Source: Candidatus Gastranaerophilales bacterium (GTDB lineage: Bacteria; Cyanobacteriota; Vampirovibrionia; Gastranaerophilales; Gastranaerophilaceae). From it: a DNA stretch of 64,000 nucleotides. The DNA lies in NCBI GenBank assembly GCA_900768915.1, contig CAAGEQ010000025.1, forward strand, positions 1 through 64,000, in the 5' to 3' direction. The notes beneath the pieces were generated by a model. That model had not been told where the DNA came from, did not search any database, and saw only the letters and a list, made by a program, of their open reading frames with translations. Shown piece by piece: positions 46,069 to 55,585 of the stretch (positions are counted from its first letter, which is position 1; each line of letters begins with the position of its first letter). A program made the translations under genes and the position numbers.

Positions 46069-47328
46069 ATGAAAAAGATTTTTTTACTAATAACAATATT
46101 TACAAGTTTAAGCATATCATCAGCAATGGCATACGAAGAAATAAATCTAAATTTGTCTGATGATATTCAAAATACCATTGATTTATCGTACGAAATGCCA
46201 CAAACTATTCAAGAAAATGATGATAAAGTAGCAATTCAAACACCTATTCACCCAACATATATAGAACACGAATCAGATAGTCAAAATCAGACTTTCTTTT
46301 TAAATAATGCTTTTTCAAGAACCGTAAAAGATATTTATCATTTACAAATTGATAGAACAGATGTTCCATCAGCACTTTTAGCGAAACAACTAACAAAGAA
46401 TTTTGAACACGGTTCACTAGAAAAAGTTCATCTATGGACTGCAGTACAAAGTGGTTTTGACACAACAATTCCACAAAAGGGTGATACTGATACACTTTTC
46501 AATGTTAGCCTTATAAACATCATTTTAGACGGAACTTTTAGAGGTGGAAAAGAAGGGTTCAGAATAATGTTAGACCCTACTCACCAACACAATAGACCAT
46601 TTATGCAACAATTCTTGCAAGATGCGTATTTCGTAACAACAAGAGTTCCACACCACACCATAATGTTTGGTAATTCCAGAGTCGGTGTAGGTAATGAAGG
46701 TACAAGTTCACCTTACATTTTACCATTTGTAAACAGAGCACAAATTTCAAGAAACTTATCTAATATTAGAAAATTTGGTATTAGAATTAAAGGCGACTAT
46801 AGATTAGTCGATTATGATTTCGGTGGATACAGTTCTGACACATTCTTTAAAGAATTTTTCCCAGGAGTTGAATTCAATGGTTGGGTAAACTTTAAACCAT
46901 TGGGTATGACTGATGGAAGATACGGAAAACTTGTTACCGGCGGTGGTATTTCTGCTGGTAGAAATACAGTTGATTATTTTGTTAGCGGTGCTTATGTGGG
47001 CTACGAATACAAAAAATTCTGGACAAAATTTGAATATATGCATGGTAACGGTTCAAATAGTGGTTCTGGCCCAACTACAAGAAAAGCAAGTGGTCTATAT
47101 GCAACAGCAGCATATAGATTAACTAAAAAACTTGAAGTACTTGCAAGATATGATTTATATGATCCAAACGAAGAAATAAAACATAATGATACAACAGAAT
47201 ATACATTTGGTATCAATTATTATTTAAAAGGTCAAGCACTAAAATTACAACTTAACTACGTATTCTGTCAAAACCAAAATGCAAAAGATTCTCATAGAAT
47301 CCTTATCGGTACACAAGTTCTATTATAA
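46069..47328 (+). CDS. Porin-like outer membrane beta-barrel protein
   Basis: The product is 419 residues with a signal peptide (MKKIFLLITIFTSLSISSAMA). After an N-terminal polar part, it is built of amphipathic strands ending in aromatic residues (FGIRIKGDYRLVDYDFGG, YFVSGAYVGYEYKKFWTKFE, LEVLARYDLYDPNEE, EYTFGINYYLKGQALKLQLN), finishing with HRILIGTQVLL. The pattern fits phosphate-selective porin O/P or OprB-like barrels. It should allow small solutes through the outer membrane. No ribosome site of note. It ends 3 bases before the convergent SulP gene. Confidence 0.8.
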   Translation: MKKIFLLITIFTSLSISSAMAYEEINLNLSDDIQNTIDLSYEMPQTIQENDDKVAIQTPIHPTYIEHESDSQNQTFFLNNAFSRTVKDIYHLQIDRTDVPSALLAKQLTKNFEHGSLEKVHLWTAVQSGFDTTIPQKGDTDTLFNVSLINIILDGTFRGGKEGFRIMLDPTHQHNRPFMQQFLQDAYFVTTRVPHHTIMFGNSRVGVGNEGTSSPYILPFVNRAQISRNLSNIRKFGIRIKGDYRLVDYDFGGYSSDTFFKEFFPGVEFNGWVNFKPLGMTDGRYGKLVTGGGISAGRNTVDYFVSGAYVGYEYKKFWTKFEYMHGNGSNSGSGPTTRKASGLYATAAYRLTKKLEVLARYDLYDPNEEIKHNDTTEYTFGINYYLKGQALKLQLNYVFCQNQNAKDSHRILIGTQVLL

Positions 47329-47331
47329 AAA

Positions 47332-48936
47332 TTATAATTGTGTTTTTACATCATGAATTGCATCTTTTAAATTATAATAGATTTTATCGTTCCCGATTTG
47401 TTCAACAATACCAAATTTATTTAATTGTTTTGTAATTTCTTCATTTGCCAAAACTAAAATAATCTCAATATTTTGAGATTTCAAACGTGCAATAATATCT
47501 TCAAACGCAAAGATTGCTGAAACATCAAAATATTCATCTCTTGTACAATCTAAAATAATATATTTTGTACCCCAAATTTCATCAAATTGAGATACGACCT
47601 GTGTTGCAGAACCGAAGAAAAAAGCACCATCAATATGCACAATTCTAACCTTATGTTTTGAAACATATTCAATACGTTTTTCTGCAATTTCAACATCTTC
47701 ACCATGTTCATTTTTATGAATAAGTTTTGTACTATCAGCAACACGTTTTGCATACAATAATGCTGCTAACGTTATACCTGCACCAACAGCCGCTATCAAA
47801 TTATAAAATACTGTTAATACAAATACTAATAACAAAATATAAAAATCATCTTTAGGTGCATATTTTATTACTTTTAACAATTTAGTATCAATAATATCAT
47901 AACCAACTTTTATCAATATACCAGCCAGTACTGACATTGGTATTAAACCTAAATAATGTCCATATTTAAATGCAAATAATCCTATAATAATCGGAGTAAT
48001 TATCGTACAAACTCTAGATGTTGCACCTGCATTGATTGCAGCAACAGTTCTCATTAATGCGGCAGCACCAGGAACTGCACCAAACAATGAACAAACAGAA
48101 TTTCCTAATCCTTGCCCAATTAACAACCTACCAGTATCAACTTTTGTTTTCGTAATAGAATCACAAACTAAACCTGTCATTAAACTTTCTGCAGATATAA
48201 CAATCGCAAGAACAATTGCACAATTGAAATATAACATCATATTATCAAAACTAACCAAGGGAAAATGAAAATTGAGATTTGATAAACTTACTTCACCAAT
48301 ACGAACAACATCAAAATTTAAAACAACTGATATAATAGTACAAACAATCAATGCCAAAACTTGTGATGGAATATATTTATTCATTTTTTTAGGAATTAAA
48401 AATACTATAACTAAAGTTAAAATACCTAACAATAGTGCATGATAATTTATACTTGCAATATTAGTAATCATTGATTTTATACTCAAAATAGTATTTGCTT
48501 TAACATCATGTCCAATCAATGGATTAAGTTGCATAATAATTAATATAAATCCAACACCATTCATAAAACCTGATATAACTGGATATGGAATATATTCAAC
48601 TATCTTTGGTAATTTTGTACAACCTAATAAAATCTGCATCAATCCAGCCATAAAAATCACAAACAAAACGGCTGATATATCCGAATTAAGACTTAACATT
48701 GTAGATGCGACTACAATTGTTGTAGGACCAGTAATTCCTGATACAACAGGAACTCCCAAATTAATAAGACCTGAAACAAAACATAAAATAATAACACCCC
48801 ACAAACCAGCAGCAGCACCAAAACCTGTTGCAACACCAAATGCTAATGCTTGTGGCAATGTAACAATAGATGCTACTACTGCACCCAATGCATCACCTGA
48901 CATTGATAATAATTTTTGTTTCAAATTCTTCAACAT
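47332..48936 (-). CDS. SulP/SLC26-family anion transporter with STAS domain
   Basis: The product is 534 residues from the ATG at 48936 (MLKNLKQKLLSMSGDALGAV). A longer frame would run back over the pgi terminator and is rejected. The transport domain has the SulP opening (ASIVTLPQALAFGVATGFGA) and AINAGATSRV-type segment near TM8-10. The C-terminal 110 residues form a STAS domain (VRIVHIDGAFFFGSATQVVS; IILDCTRDEYFDVSAIFAFE). SulP proteins move sulfate, bicarbonate or dicarboxylates; substrate unknown. TATAAT lies only about 10 bases before the ATG and there is no ribosome site, so the messenger may be leaderless. Confidence 0.92.
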   Translation of the reverse strand: MLKNLKQKLLSMSGDALGAVVASIVTLPQALAFGVATGFGAAAGLWGVIILCFVSGLINLGVPVVSGITGPTTIVVASTMLSLNSDISAVLFVIFMAGLMQILLGCTKLPKIVEYIPYPVISGFMNGVGFILIIMQLNPLIGHDVKANTILSIKSMITNIASINYHALLLGILTLVIVFLIPKKMNKYIPSQVLALIVCTIISVVLNFDVVRIGEVSLSNLNFHFPLVSFDNMMLYFNCAIVLAIVISAESLMTGLVCDSITKTKVDTGRLLIGQGLGNSVCSLFGAVPGAAALMRTVAAINAGATSRVCTIITPIIIGLFAFKYGHYLGLIPMSVLAGILIKVGYDIIDTKLLKVIKYAPKDDFYILLLVFVLTVFYNLIAAVGAGITLAALLYAKRVADSTKLIHKNEHGEDVEIAEKRIEYVSKHKVRIVHIDGAFFFGSATQVVSQFDEIWGTKYIILDCTRDEYFDVSAIFAFEDIIARLKSQNIEIILVLANEEITKQLNKFGIVEQIGNDKIYYNLKDAIHDVKTQL

Positions 48937-48961
48937 ATAAACGTTATTATAACATATTTTA

Positions 48962-48996
48962 ATAAAAAATAGCGATACAAAATATGTATCGCCATT
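48962..48996 (-). terminator. Terminator of pgi
   Basis: GGCGATACATA and TATGTATCGC-type arms (GCGATACA/TGTATCGC) form a hairpin on the minus strand, followed by TATTTTTTATT, just after the pgi stop. Confidence 0.85.
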
Positions 48997-49017
48997 CTTT
49001 ATAAAATTCATATTCTA

Positions 49018-50319
49018 TTACTTAGAAATTCTACCTGGAACAACAACTCCACCTTTTAAATTTTTCTTATAAAATTCAACGTGTGGTTGAAGAACACTAT
49101 CAAGAACTTCTGGTAATTGTCTACCAGTCATAACTGCATTAACGATTTCTTGGTAAACTGTAGCATACGCTCTTAATTGAGTCATAGCACCAGCAGCAGC
49201 AGGAGATAGACCTAATTTAGAAGTTTCAACTTCTTCTGTGAACAATGCACCAGTTGTATCATAAGATTTTGATAATGCACCAATATATGCCTTTGCATTT
49301 TCAGAACATACACCATTATCAGATGGAACTGTTAAAGCAAAAACGAATTTGTTTGCTGGATTAAAATGTGCTTCTGCACTGTGGTGCATAGCATCTGGAA
49401 CTTTAGCAATTTGTTTTAATGTATCTTTTACAGATTCATTTTGCATTTGTGCATGCCAGTAAACAGTATTTTCGAAAGTAGAACCCATATATTGGTGAAC
49501 AGATGCTTCAATACCGTTAAGTCTAGCATCAGCCCAGAAAATACCTTCTTTTAATGCATCATTTTCTTCTAAATCAGTTGATAATGATAAAGTAGATACT
49601 TCTTGTGCTGCATTAAGCATTTGAATCATATCTTCTTTTTTCATACCAGCATAAATCAATGTGAATAATGCGTGATCATCAAATGCTGAGAATCTACCAC
49701 CAACATCATCGTGAATGAATAAATCGCCAATCCAACCTTGTTCTATAGAAGTACGTCTTAATTCACTCTTTTCATTGTTAGCATCAGTTACAGCGATAAA
49801 ATGTTTTGCTGCAGATTTTTTAGCTTCTTCTTCTGATTGACCTTTTGCTTGGTAAGCATCAATTAACATTTGTTGAACTCTTAAGAAACCATCTTTTGTT
49901 TCAAATGTAGAACCAGATTTTGAAGCAATCATAAAGTTTGATGTAGTTACATCATGATTTAATCTAGTTAAGAATCTTTCTAAACTAACAGAATCAACAT
50001 CAGAATAAAATTCAACTTTATCATGGCAAATATTTAAACCATTGATTGACAACATGTGTTCAACAGTATGTTTTGAACCACCGATACCCATTACACTAAG
50101 TTTTGTAGCATTAGTTTGTTTCTTGAAGTTTTCAGCCATTTCATATAAAGAATCTAATCTTTTTAATTGTTCTTGAGGTAAGTTTACCCAATTCAAGAAA
50201 TGACCTTTTTTATTTGCTCTTGATGATAATTCGTTTACAAATTCAGATACTTTTGATTCATATTTACTAAAATCAATACCTGAAAAATTTGTTTTTAAAA
50301 CTGACATTTTTGTAACCAT
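49018..50319 (-). CDS. pgi: Glucose-6-phosphate isomerase
   Basis: The product is 433 residues from the ATG at 50319 (GAGG 6 bases upstream). This enzyme interconverts glucose-6-phosphate and fructose-6-phosphate in glycolysis. Sugar isomerase motifs are present: VMGIGGSKHTVEHM, ASKSGSTFETKDG (phosphate-binding Ser/Thr loop), DVGGRFSAFDDHALF and the His of AEAHFNPANKF. It is shorter than E. coli Pgi (about 550) and close to the Bacillus size class (about 450). It is followed by its own terminator and then the SulP gene. Confidence 0.9.
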   Translation of the reverse strand: MVTKMSVLKTNFSGIDFSKYESKVSEFVNELSSRANKKGHFLNWVNLPQEQLKRLDSLYEMAENFKKQTNATKLSVMGIGGSKHTVEHMLSINGLNICHDKVEFYSDVDSVSLERFLTRLNHDVTTSNFMIASKSGSTFETKDGFLRVQQMLIDAYQAKGQSEEEAKKSAAKHFIAVTDANNEKSELRRTSIEQGWIGDLFIHDDVGGRFSAFDDHALFTLIYAGMKKEDMIQMLNAAQEVSTLSLSTDLEENDALKEGIFWADARLNGIEASVHQYMGSTFENTVYWHAQMQNESVKDTLKQIAKVPDAMHHSAEAHFNPANKFVFALTVPSDNGVCSENAKAYIGALSKSYDTTGALFTEEVETSKLGLSPAAAGAMTQLRAYATVYQEIVNAVMTGRQLPEVLDSVLQPHVEFYKKNLKGGVVVPGRISK

Positions 50320-50412
50320 AATTTCCTCTTTTTCTTTTTGTAACCACAATATTATTCTAATATAAATATATTTAATAAACAGTAACTTTTTTATTTTTTT
50401 AAGATTAGTTAT

Positions 50413-50453
50413 TTCATTTAGATTTTTTTAATTTCAAAAATAATCTAAATGAA
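50413..50453. promoter_or_regulatory. Long inverted repeat between pgi and the helicase gene
   Basis: TTCATTTAGATT (50413-50424) and AATCTAAATGAA (50442-50453) form perfect 12-bp arms around a 17-base spacer in the divergent promoter region. A dimeric regulator site or an RNA hairpin is possible. Confidence 0.5.
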
Positions 50454-50493
50454 TGAAATCATCTCTAAATGTAGGATTATAATCTCTATTTTA

Positions 50494-50522
50494 CTGACAA
50501 AGATAATATAATATGGTATAAT
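50494..50522 (+). promoter_or_regulatory. Promoter of the helicase gene
   Basis: CTGACA (50494-50499), a 17-base spacer and TATAAT (50517-50522) lie 38 bases before the start codon. Confidence 0.75.
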
Positions 50523-50559
50523 GAAACTTATATAAAATGACTAAGGGAGTACACTATTT

Positions 50560-53500
50560 ATGTTACAAGAAGCAACTCGTGCTATAAATTCAGCTTTTAA
50601 TAATAGTTTTGTTAAAAAATTATCATTATATCTTCACGATTGTGTAAGAGAAGAAGTTAAGAGTTCAACATTCAGAAATCTAAAATCTGATAAAGATAAC
50701 AAATGGATTTTCTTGAAAGAAGATGACAAGTTATTCACATCTGATATTGAATATTTAAAACTTGACGGTAGCGATAGCAAACTTACAGAACTAATGATTC
50801 AAAGCGAATTAAATCAAAAAGAAAAATATTTAATTTATGGTTACATGTTTCTTGTAGGTGGCAATCCAAAAAGTCGTAAGAAAAATGAATTTTTAACACC
50901 ATTATTATATATGCCATGCAAACTTGAACGTAATGGTGTAAACATCAATTGTATGCTTACAGATGAATTTTTATCATTAAATACAGGTGCTTTGGCATCT
51001 TTAATGAAAAAAAATGGTGACGAAGAAGAAATGGAACAATTCTTAGAAGGTTTACTTGATGTAGTCCCTCAACTTCCCATTACAGAAGAAAAAATGGAAA
51101 TATTTTTAACTACATTAAAATCAATCATACCTGATATTGATATTGTTCTAGACCACTCTAACGATATTGATGAAGATAACATTTCAAAAGATACTTCTTC
51201 AAAATCAAATGATAATTCCGATACAGATGACGGTAGTGAAAATGACGAAGAAACACCTGCAAAAACCACTTCAAAACCAGAAAAAATCACATTGACTAAC
51301 CAATGCGCAATTATTCTAACAAAACGTCCATCTGTAACAGCAGGTGTATTACATGAACTTACACAAATTGCAGAAAAGCCAAGTGGTGTATACAGAGAAA
51401 CTGTTCTAAATGTAATCAATGAAGAATATACACAATCTAAATCAGTTCCTATTACTCAAAAAAATTTAGAAAATTTTAATCCAATTACACCATTAGCATT
51501 AAGTGACTCACAAGCAAGTGTAATTGAAAATATTGAAAGAAGTAAATTAGTTTCTGTTTACGGCCCTCCAGGAACAGGTAAATCTCAAACAATCGTAAAC
51601 CTTGTTGCACACTTGATTGCAAATGGCAAAACTGTTCTTGTAGCATCAAGAATGGATAAAGCCGTTGACGTTATTGCAGATAGACTTAACGATTTAGGAG
51701 CACCTTATCTTGCACTAAGAGCAGGACGTTTAAACTATCAAAAACAATTAAGTTATCAACTTCAAGATTTACTTTCTAACAAGGTTGACCTAGATGAAGA
51801 TGTTGAAAACAATGTCCTAGTAGATGTTTCTGATATGGAAGATTTACTAAATTCTATCAGAGATTTAGAACAAAAAGCCGAGAATATTATAAAACTAGAA
51901 AAAGAATGGACAGAAGTCGGTCAAGAAGTTGCTGAAAAGAAAAAAATAACTGGTATACCTCAATATATAAGAGGAAAATTCAAAAGAAGCGAGATTGATA
52001 CAATAAAATCTCTATCAGAAGATTTAGAAAAAAATCTTGAAAAATCAGGTTTCTTTGCTTCTGTTAATAATTATACTGCCATTAATAAACTTAAAAAGGT
52101 TTTACAAATTGACGATTTTGAATTAAATCAAGGTAATTTACTAAAATTAAATGAAGAACTTGAACTTGCAGATATTATTTGTAAAGCGAAAGACATTGAA
52201 GAAGAAATTCAATCAATGGGCAATATTCACGTTATTACAGAAAAAATCAGAACATTAAAGAAAAAACAAAAGAAATTAGTAACTGATATTCTTATAAATA
52301 AAAGAAGAGAAGCACTAAAAGGTTTAATGCGTGACCAATTTAAACGACAAAGATTATTCATTCATTCTAAGTCATTGATTGAACGTAAAAAAAGTCTTCA
52401 AAATAGACTATTAGAGGCAGAAGATTTTAAACCTTTACTAGAAGCATTTCCTTGCTGGTGTGTAACAACTTATGCTGTATCAGGTTCACTACCAATGAAA
52501 CCGGGATTGTTTGATGTTGCAATCATTGATGAAGCATCACAATGTGATATTGCTAGTTGTTTCCCTATCTTATATAGAGCGAAAAAAGCCGTAATTGTTG
52601 GTGATGATAAACAATTGCCACACCTTTCATTCTTGGAAACAGCAAAAGAACAATCATTTATGAGTAAATATGAAGTCGCTGACAGATACCAATTGATGTG
52701 GCGTTTCAGAACAAACTCTATGTTTGATATTGCAAACTACTATTCAATGCACCCAGTATTGTTAGACGAGCATTTTAGAAGTTTACCACCAATTATTAAT
52801 TTCTCAAACAGAGAATTTTATGGCAACAGAATTAGAGTTATGCGACAAAATAACCCTAATGATAAAATCTTAGAAATTGTACACGTACCAGATGGTAAAG
52901 TTGATTATGATGCAACAAGAAACTTACCTGAGATTGAAGCATTAGTAAAACGTGTACACGAAATCATTGTTGATAATGAACGTGAAAATCCCGATAATCC
53001 TATAACAATAGGTATTATTTCACCATTTAGAGCCCAAGTAGAACAATTAAAAATTTCTCTTAGCAAAGTAATCTCTGATTATATGATGGAAAAACATAAA
53101 ATTGAAATCGGTACGGCTCACACATTCCAAGGTGATGAAAGAGATATTATATTAATTTCTTGGGCATTTGCAAACAATAGTTTTCCTCAAAGTTTAACAT
53201 TCTTACAAAAACCTAATTTATTCAATGTTGCAGTTACTCGTGCTAAGAATAAAATGATAAACTTTGTTTCAAAAGACTTTACAGACTTACCAGACGGTTT
53301 ATTTAGAAGTTATCTTTCATACATAAAAGAATATGATGAAAAACACGAAAAAATTATAAATAAAGAATTAGATGAAAATACTTATAAAAATTCTTTTGAA
53401 CGTGAGGTTGCAGAAACTCTAAGAGATTTAGGCTATGAAATACAAGCAGGTGTAGATTTGGGTGGAGTTAATGCTGATATACTTGTAAATAACAAATTTG

Positions 53501-53664
53501 TTATTGAATGTGATGGATTAAAAGACAATATTAAATCTAATATAAAAAATATGAAAAAACAGGCTATTATTGAAAGATGTGGTTTCAAAGTTTGCAGATT
53601 TTCATATAGGGAATGGTTAAAATCAAATGAGGCTTGTATAAATCTAATTTCAAATTATTTATAA
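50560..53664 (+). CDS. SF1 helicase (DNA2/NAM7-like) with C-terminal nuclease-like domain
   Basis: The product is 1034 residues. After an N-terminal region of unknown fold and a very acidic linker (about 205-245, SNDIDEDNISKDTSSKSNDN...), the helicase begins: Walker A YGPPGTGKSQTIVNL near residue 332, a coiled-coil insert (about 420-620), Walker B VAIIDEASQCD, GDDKQLPHLS, DEHFRSLP, GTAHTFQGDERDIIL and FNVAVTRAKNKM. These are AAA_11/AAA_12 motifs. The last 90 residues (FEREVAETLRDLGYEIQAGV ... NADILVNNKFVIECDG) match a Vsr/DUF559-type PD-(D/E)XK nuclease fold. Repair or defence roles are both possible. The TPR gene follows 9 bases later. Confidence 0.88.
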   Translation: MLQEATRAINSAFNNSFVKKLSLYLHDCVREEVKSSTFRNLKSDKDNKWIFLKEDDKLFTSDIEYLKLDGSDSKLTELMIQSELNQKEKYLIYGYMFLVGGNPKSRKKNEFLTPLLYMPCKLERNGVNINCMLTDEFLSLNTGALASLMKKNGDEEEMEQFLEGLLDVVPQLPITEEKMEIFLTTLKSIIPDIDIVLDHSNDIDEDNISKDTSSKSNDNSDTDDGSENDEETPAKTTSKPEKITLTNQCAIILTKRPSVTAGVLHELTQIAEKPSGVYRETVLNVINEEYTQSKSVPITQKNLENFNPITPLALSDSQASVIENIERSKLVSVYGPPGTGKSQTIVNLVAHLIANGKTVLVASRMDKAVDVIADRLNDLGAPYLALRAGRLNYQKQLSYQLQDLLSNKVDLDEDVENNVLVDVSDMEDLLNSIRDLEQKAENIIKLEKEWTEVGQEVAEKKKITGIPQYIRGKFKRSEIDTIKSLSEDLEKNLEKSGFFASVNNYTAINKLKKVLQIDDFELNQGNLLKLNEELELADIICKAKDIEEEIQSMGNIHVITEKIRTLKKKQKKLVTDILINKRREALKGLMRDQFKRQRLFIHSKSLIERKKSLQNRLLEAEDFKPLLEAFPCWCVTTYAVSGSLPMKPGLFDVAIIDEASQCDIASCFPILYRAKKAVIVGDDKQLPHLSFLETAKEQSFMSKYEVADRYQLMWRFRTNSMFDIANYYSMHPVLLDEHFRSLPPIINFSNREFYGNRIRVMRQNNPNDKILEIVHVPDGKVDYDATRNLPEIEALVKRVHEIIVDNERENPDNPITIGIISPFRAQVEQLKISLSKVISDYMMEKHKIEIGTAHTFQGDERDIILISWAFANNSFPQSLTFLQKPNLFNVAVTRAKNKMINFVSKDFTDLPDGLFRSYLSYIKEYDEKHEKIINKELDENTYKNSFEREVAETLRDLGYEIQAGVDLGGVNADILVNNKFVIECDGLKDNIKSNIKNMKKQAIIERCGFKVCRFSYREWLKSNEACINLISNYL

Positions 53665-53673
53665 GAGAAAATT

Positions 53674-55155
53674 ATGACAAAACAATATTCTGAAAAATTT
53701 AAAAATGCATTTGAACTTCATAAGAACAATAAACTCGATGAAGCAGAAATATTGTATAATGAAATTCTTCAAGCAGAACCAGAAAATGCTGAAGTTTGGA
53801 ATCTTTTAGGAATGATAAACCTTCAAAAATTCAAACTTGGTAAAGCAGAAGAATATATTCAAAAAGCCATTTCAATTACAGCAGAACCATATTTCTATGA
53901 AAACCTTGCAAAAGTGTATTTAGAAAAAGAAGATACTCCAAGAGCAATTACTTTATATAAAGAATTGCTAAATTACATGCCTGAAAACTTCAATTTCACA
54001 TTTAATTTAGCATCTGCTTACAAGTTGTCAGGTGATATTGATAATGCAATAAAAACTTATAAAAAAGCAATTGAAATTATCCCAACAAACCCTGATACAT
54101 ATTATAACTTAGGACTTATTTATACAGATATGGGAAAACCGCAAGAAGCAATAAAATATTATAAAGAAGCAATAAAATATAATCCCAACGATATGGAAAC
54201 AAGATATTTCACAGCATTAGCATATTTTAGAAACAGAGATTATAAACACGGTCTTCCATATTTTGAAAGCAGACTATGCAAACAAAGTGCAATAATGTCA
54301 CAAGCAACTACATATCCTCATCTTATTCAAAATGCACCAATATGGGACGGCAAAACTGATATCAGCGACAAAACAGTTTATGTTTATTATGAGGCAGGTT
54401 TCGGCGATGTTTTAATGTTTGCAAGATATTTACCACTATTAAAACAAAAATGTAAACACGTAATTTTTAAACCACAATTACCATTAGTAAAATTGTTACA
54501 AGATAGTTTCCCTAATATAGAGATAATGGAATTATTTAAACATGAATCTATTATGAAATTTGATTACCATATACCAATGCTAAGTTTACCACTTGTATTA
54601 GGTTTAAACGAAAATAATATGTTTATATCAAAATCAGGTTATTTGAAATCTAATCCTGACATAGTTGAACGATACAAAGAACAATATTTCAATAACAAAA
54701 AATTTAAAATAGGTATCAAATGGCGTGGAAACACACATTATGAAATGGATAGAGTTATTGATATAAAATCATTTACGAAATTATTCAATATTGAAAATAC
54801 AAAATTTTATTCGTTCCAAACCTTTGAAGGAGCAGAAGACTTAAATCAAATCATAAACGACTATGATATCGTTGATATTGGTAAAACAGTTAAAAACTTT
54901 GCAGACACAGCAGGAGCACTAGAAAACCTAGACCTTGTAATATGTAATGATACCTCATTAGCACACCTTGCAGGGGCATTAGGCAAGCCTTGTTGGATAT
55001 TATTACCATATTTGTACAACTGGCGTTGGCATTTAGATTTAAACAATTGTGATTGGTATGACAGTGTAAAATTATATAGACAAAAAGAACGTGGTAACTG
55101 GGACGAAATTTTTGACAGAATGCACGTAGATTTATCTAATTTATTATTAAAATAA
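53674..55155 (+). CDS. TPR protein fused to a GT9-like glycosyltransferase domain
   Basis: The product is 493 residues. Residues 1-185 form about five tetratricopeptide repeats (A-E-x-L-Y-N-E-I-L-x-x-x-P-E-N-A-E-V-W-N-L-L-G is the first). Residues 230-490 resemble the heptosyltransferase-like GT9 fold: YVYYEAGFGDVLMFARYLPL (compare GLGDVL.....L), IGIKWRGNTHYEMDR, DLVICNDTSLAHLAGALGKP (compare D.GP.HLAAALG.P) and WILLPY. Such TPR-GT fusions act on cytoplasmic or membrane acceptors; the acceptor is unknown. It probably shares the helicase transcript. No terminator is clear downstream. Confidence 0.83.
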   Translation: MTKQYSEKFKNAFELHKNNKLDEAEILYNEILQAEPENAEVWNLLGMINLQKFKLGKAEEYIQKAISITAEPYFYENLAKVYLEKEDTPRAITLYKELLNYMPENFNFTFNLASAYKLSGDIDNAIKTYKKAIEIIPTNPDTYYNLGLIYTDMGKPQEAIKYYKEAIKYNPNDMETRYFTALAYFRNRDYKHGLPYFESRLCKQSAIMSQATTYPHLIQNAPIWDGKTDISDKTVYVYYEAGFGDVLMFARYLPLLKQKCKHVIFKPQLPLVKLLQDSFPNIEIMELFKHESIMKFDYHIPMLSLPLVLGLNENNMFISKSGYLKSNPDIVERYKEQYFNNKKFKIGIKWRGNTHYEMDRVIDIKSFTKLFNIENTKFYSFQTFEGAEDLNQIINDYDIVDIGKTVKNFADTAGALENLDLVICNDTSLAHLAGALGKPCWILLPYLYNWRWHLDLNNCDWYDSVKLYRQKERGNWDEIFDRMHVDLSNLLLK

Positions 55156-55328
55156 AATATAAATTTCAACTTATATTTTATGTAGAAAACTACCTATTTT
55201 TTACTTATCATCACTAAAAATTTCATTTAATAAATAATAATTTTTTGTGCTTTTTAGTTCATTTTATACTTAGAATTTATACATACATTTGTTAATATTT
55301 GTCGAAAAACACTCTAGCCACTAGTTTA
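55156..55328. other. AT-rich intergenic stretch
   Basis: No gene, hairpin terminator or promoter of note is seen between the TPR-GT9 gene and the convergent gene remnant at 55329. Confidence 0.5.
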
Positions 55329-55567
55329 TCAAACATATTGAGGATTTGTTTTTTCTTCTACAGTTTTCGTGTAATCTCCAAAACATTTTTTAACATTTCC
55401 TTTTTTATCACGAATTTCGTCTAAATAAGTTATGTCCATCTTTGCCACAAATTTATTTTATAATTTAGGCACATAATCAAATTACTTTTTTCATCTATAA
55501 ATTATACTGAAAGTTAGTTACTATTAATAAGTTTATTATAATCACCATTTTCATTTACAACTGACAT
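55329..55567 (-). pseudogene. Remnant of a decayed gene
   Basis: Two coding-like pieces lie on the minus strand, separated by stops and frame changes. The first starts MSVVNENGDYNKLINSN (near 55567); the second runs from 55439 to 55329 (MDITYLDEIRDKKGNVKKCF ... NPQYV). Composition and codon use look coding (D, K, E, N, G), in the style of the polar repeat-linker proteins nearby. They follow directly on the end of the EF-hand/zincin gene, so they may be decayed parts of a related gene. A real 36-codon gene is not excluded. Confidence 0.35.
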
Positions 55568-55585
55568 TGTAAATTCTTTTATGAT

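Noticed and set aside
47332..49011. Longer SulP start at 49011
   Set aside because: The extension would be translated through the pgi terminator hairpin, and the family N terminus fits MLKNLKQK.
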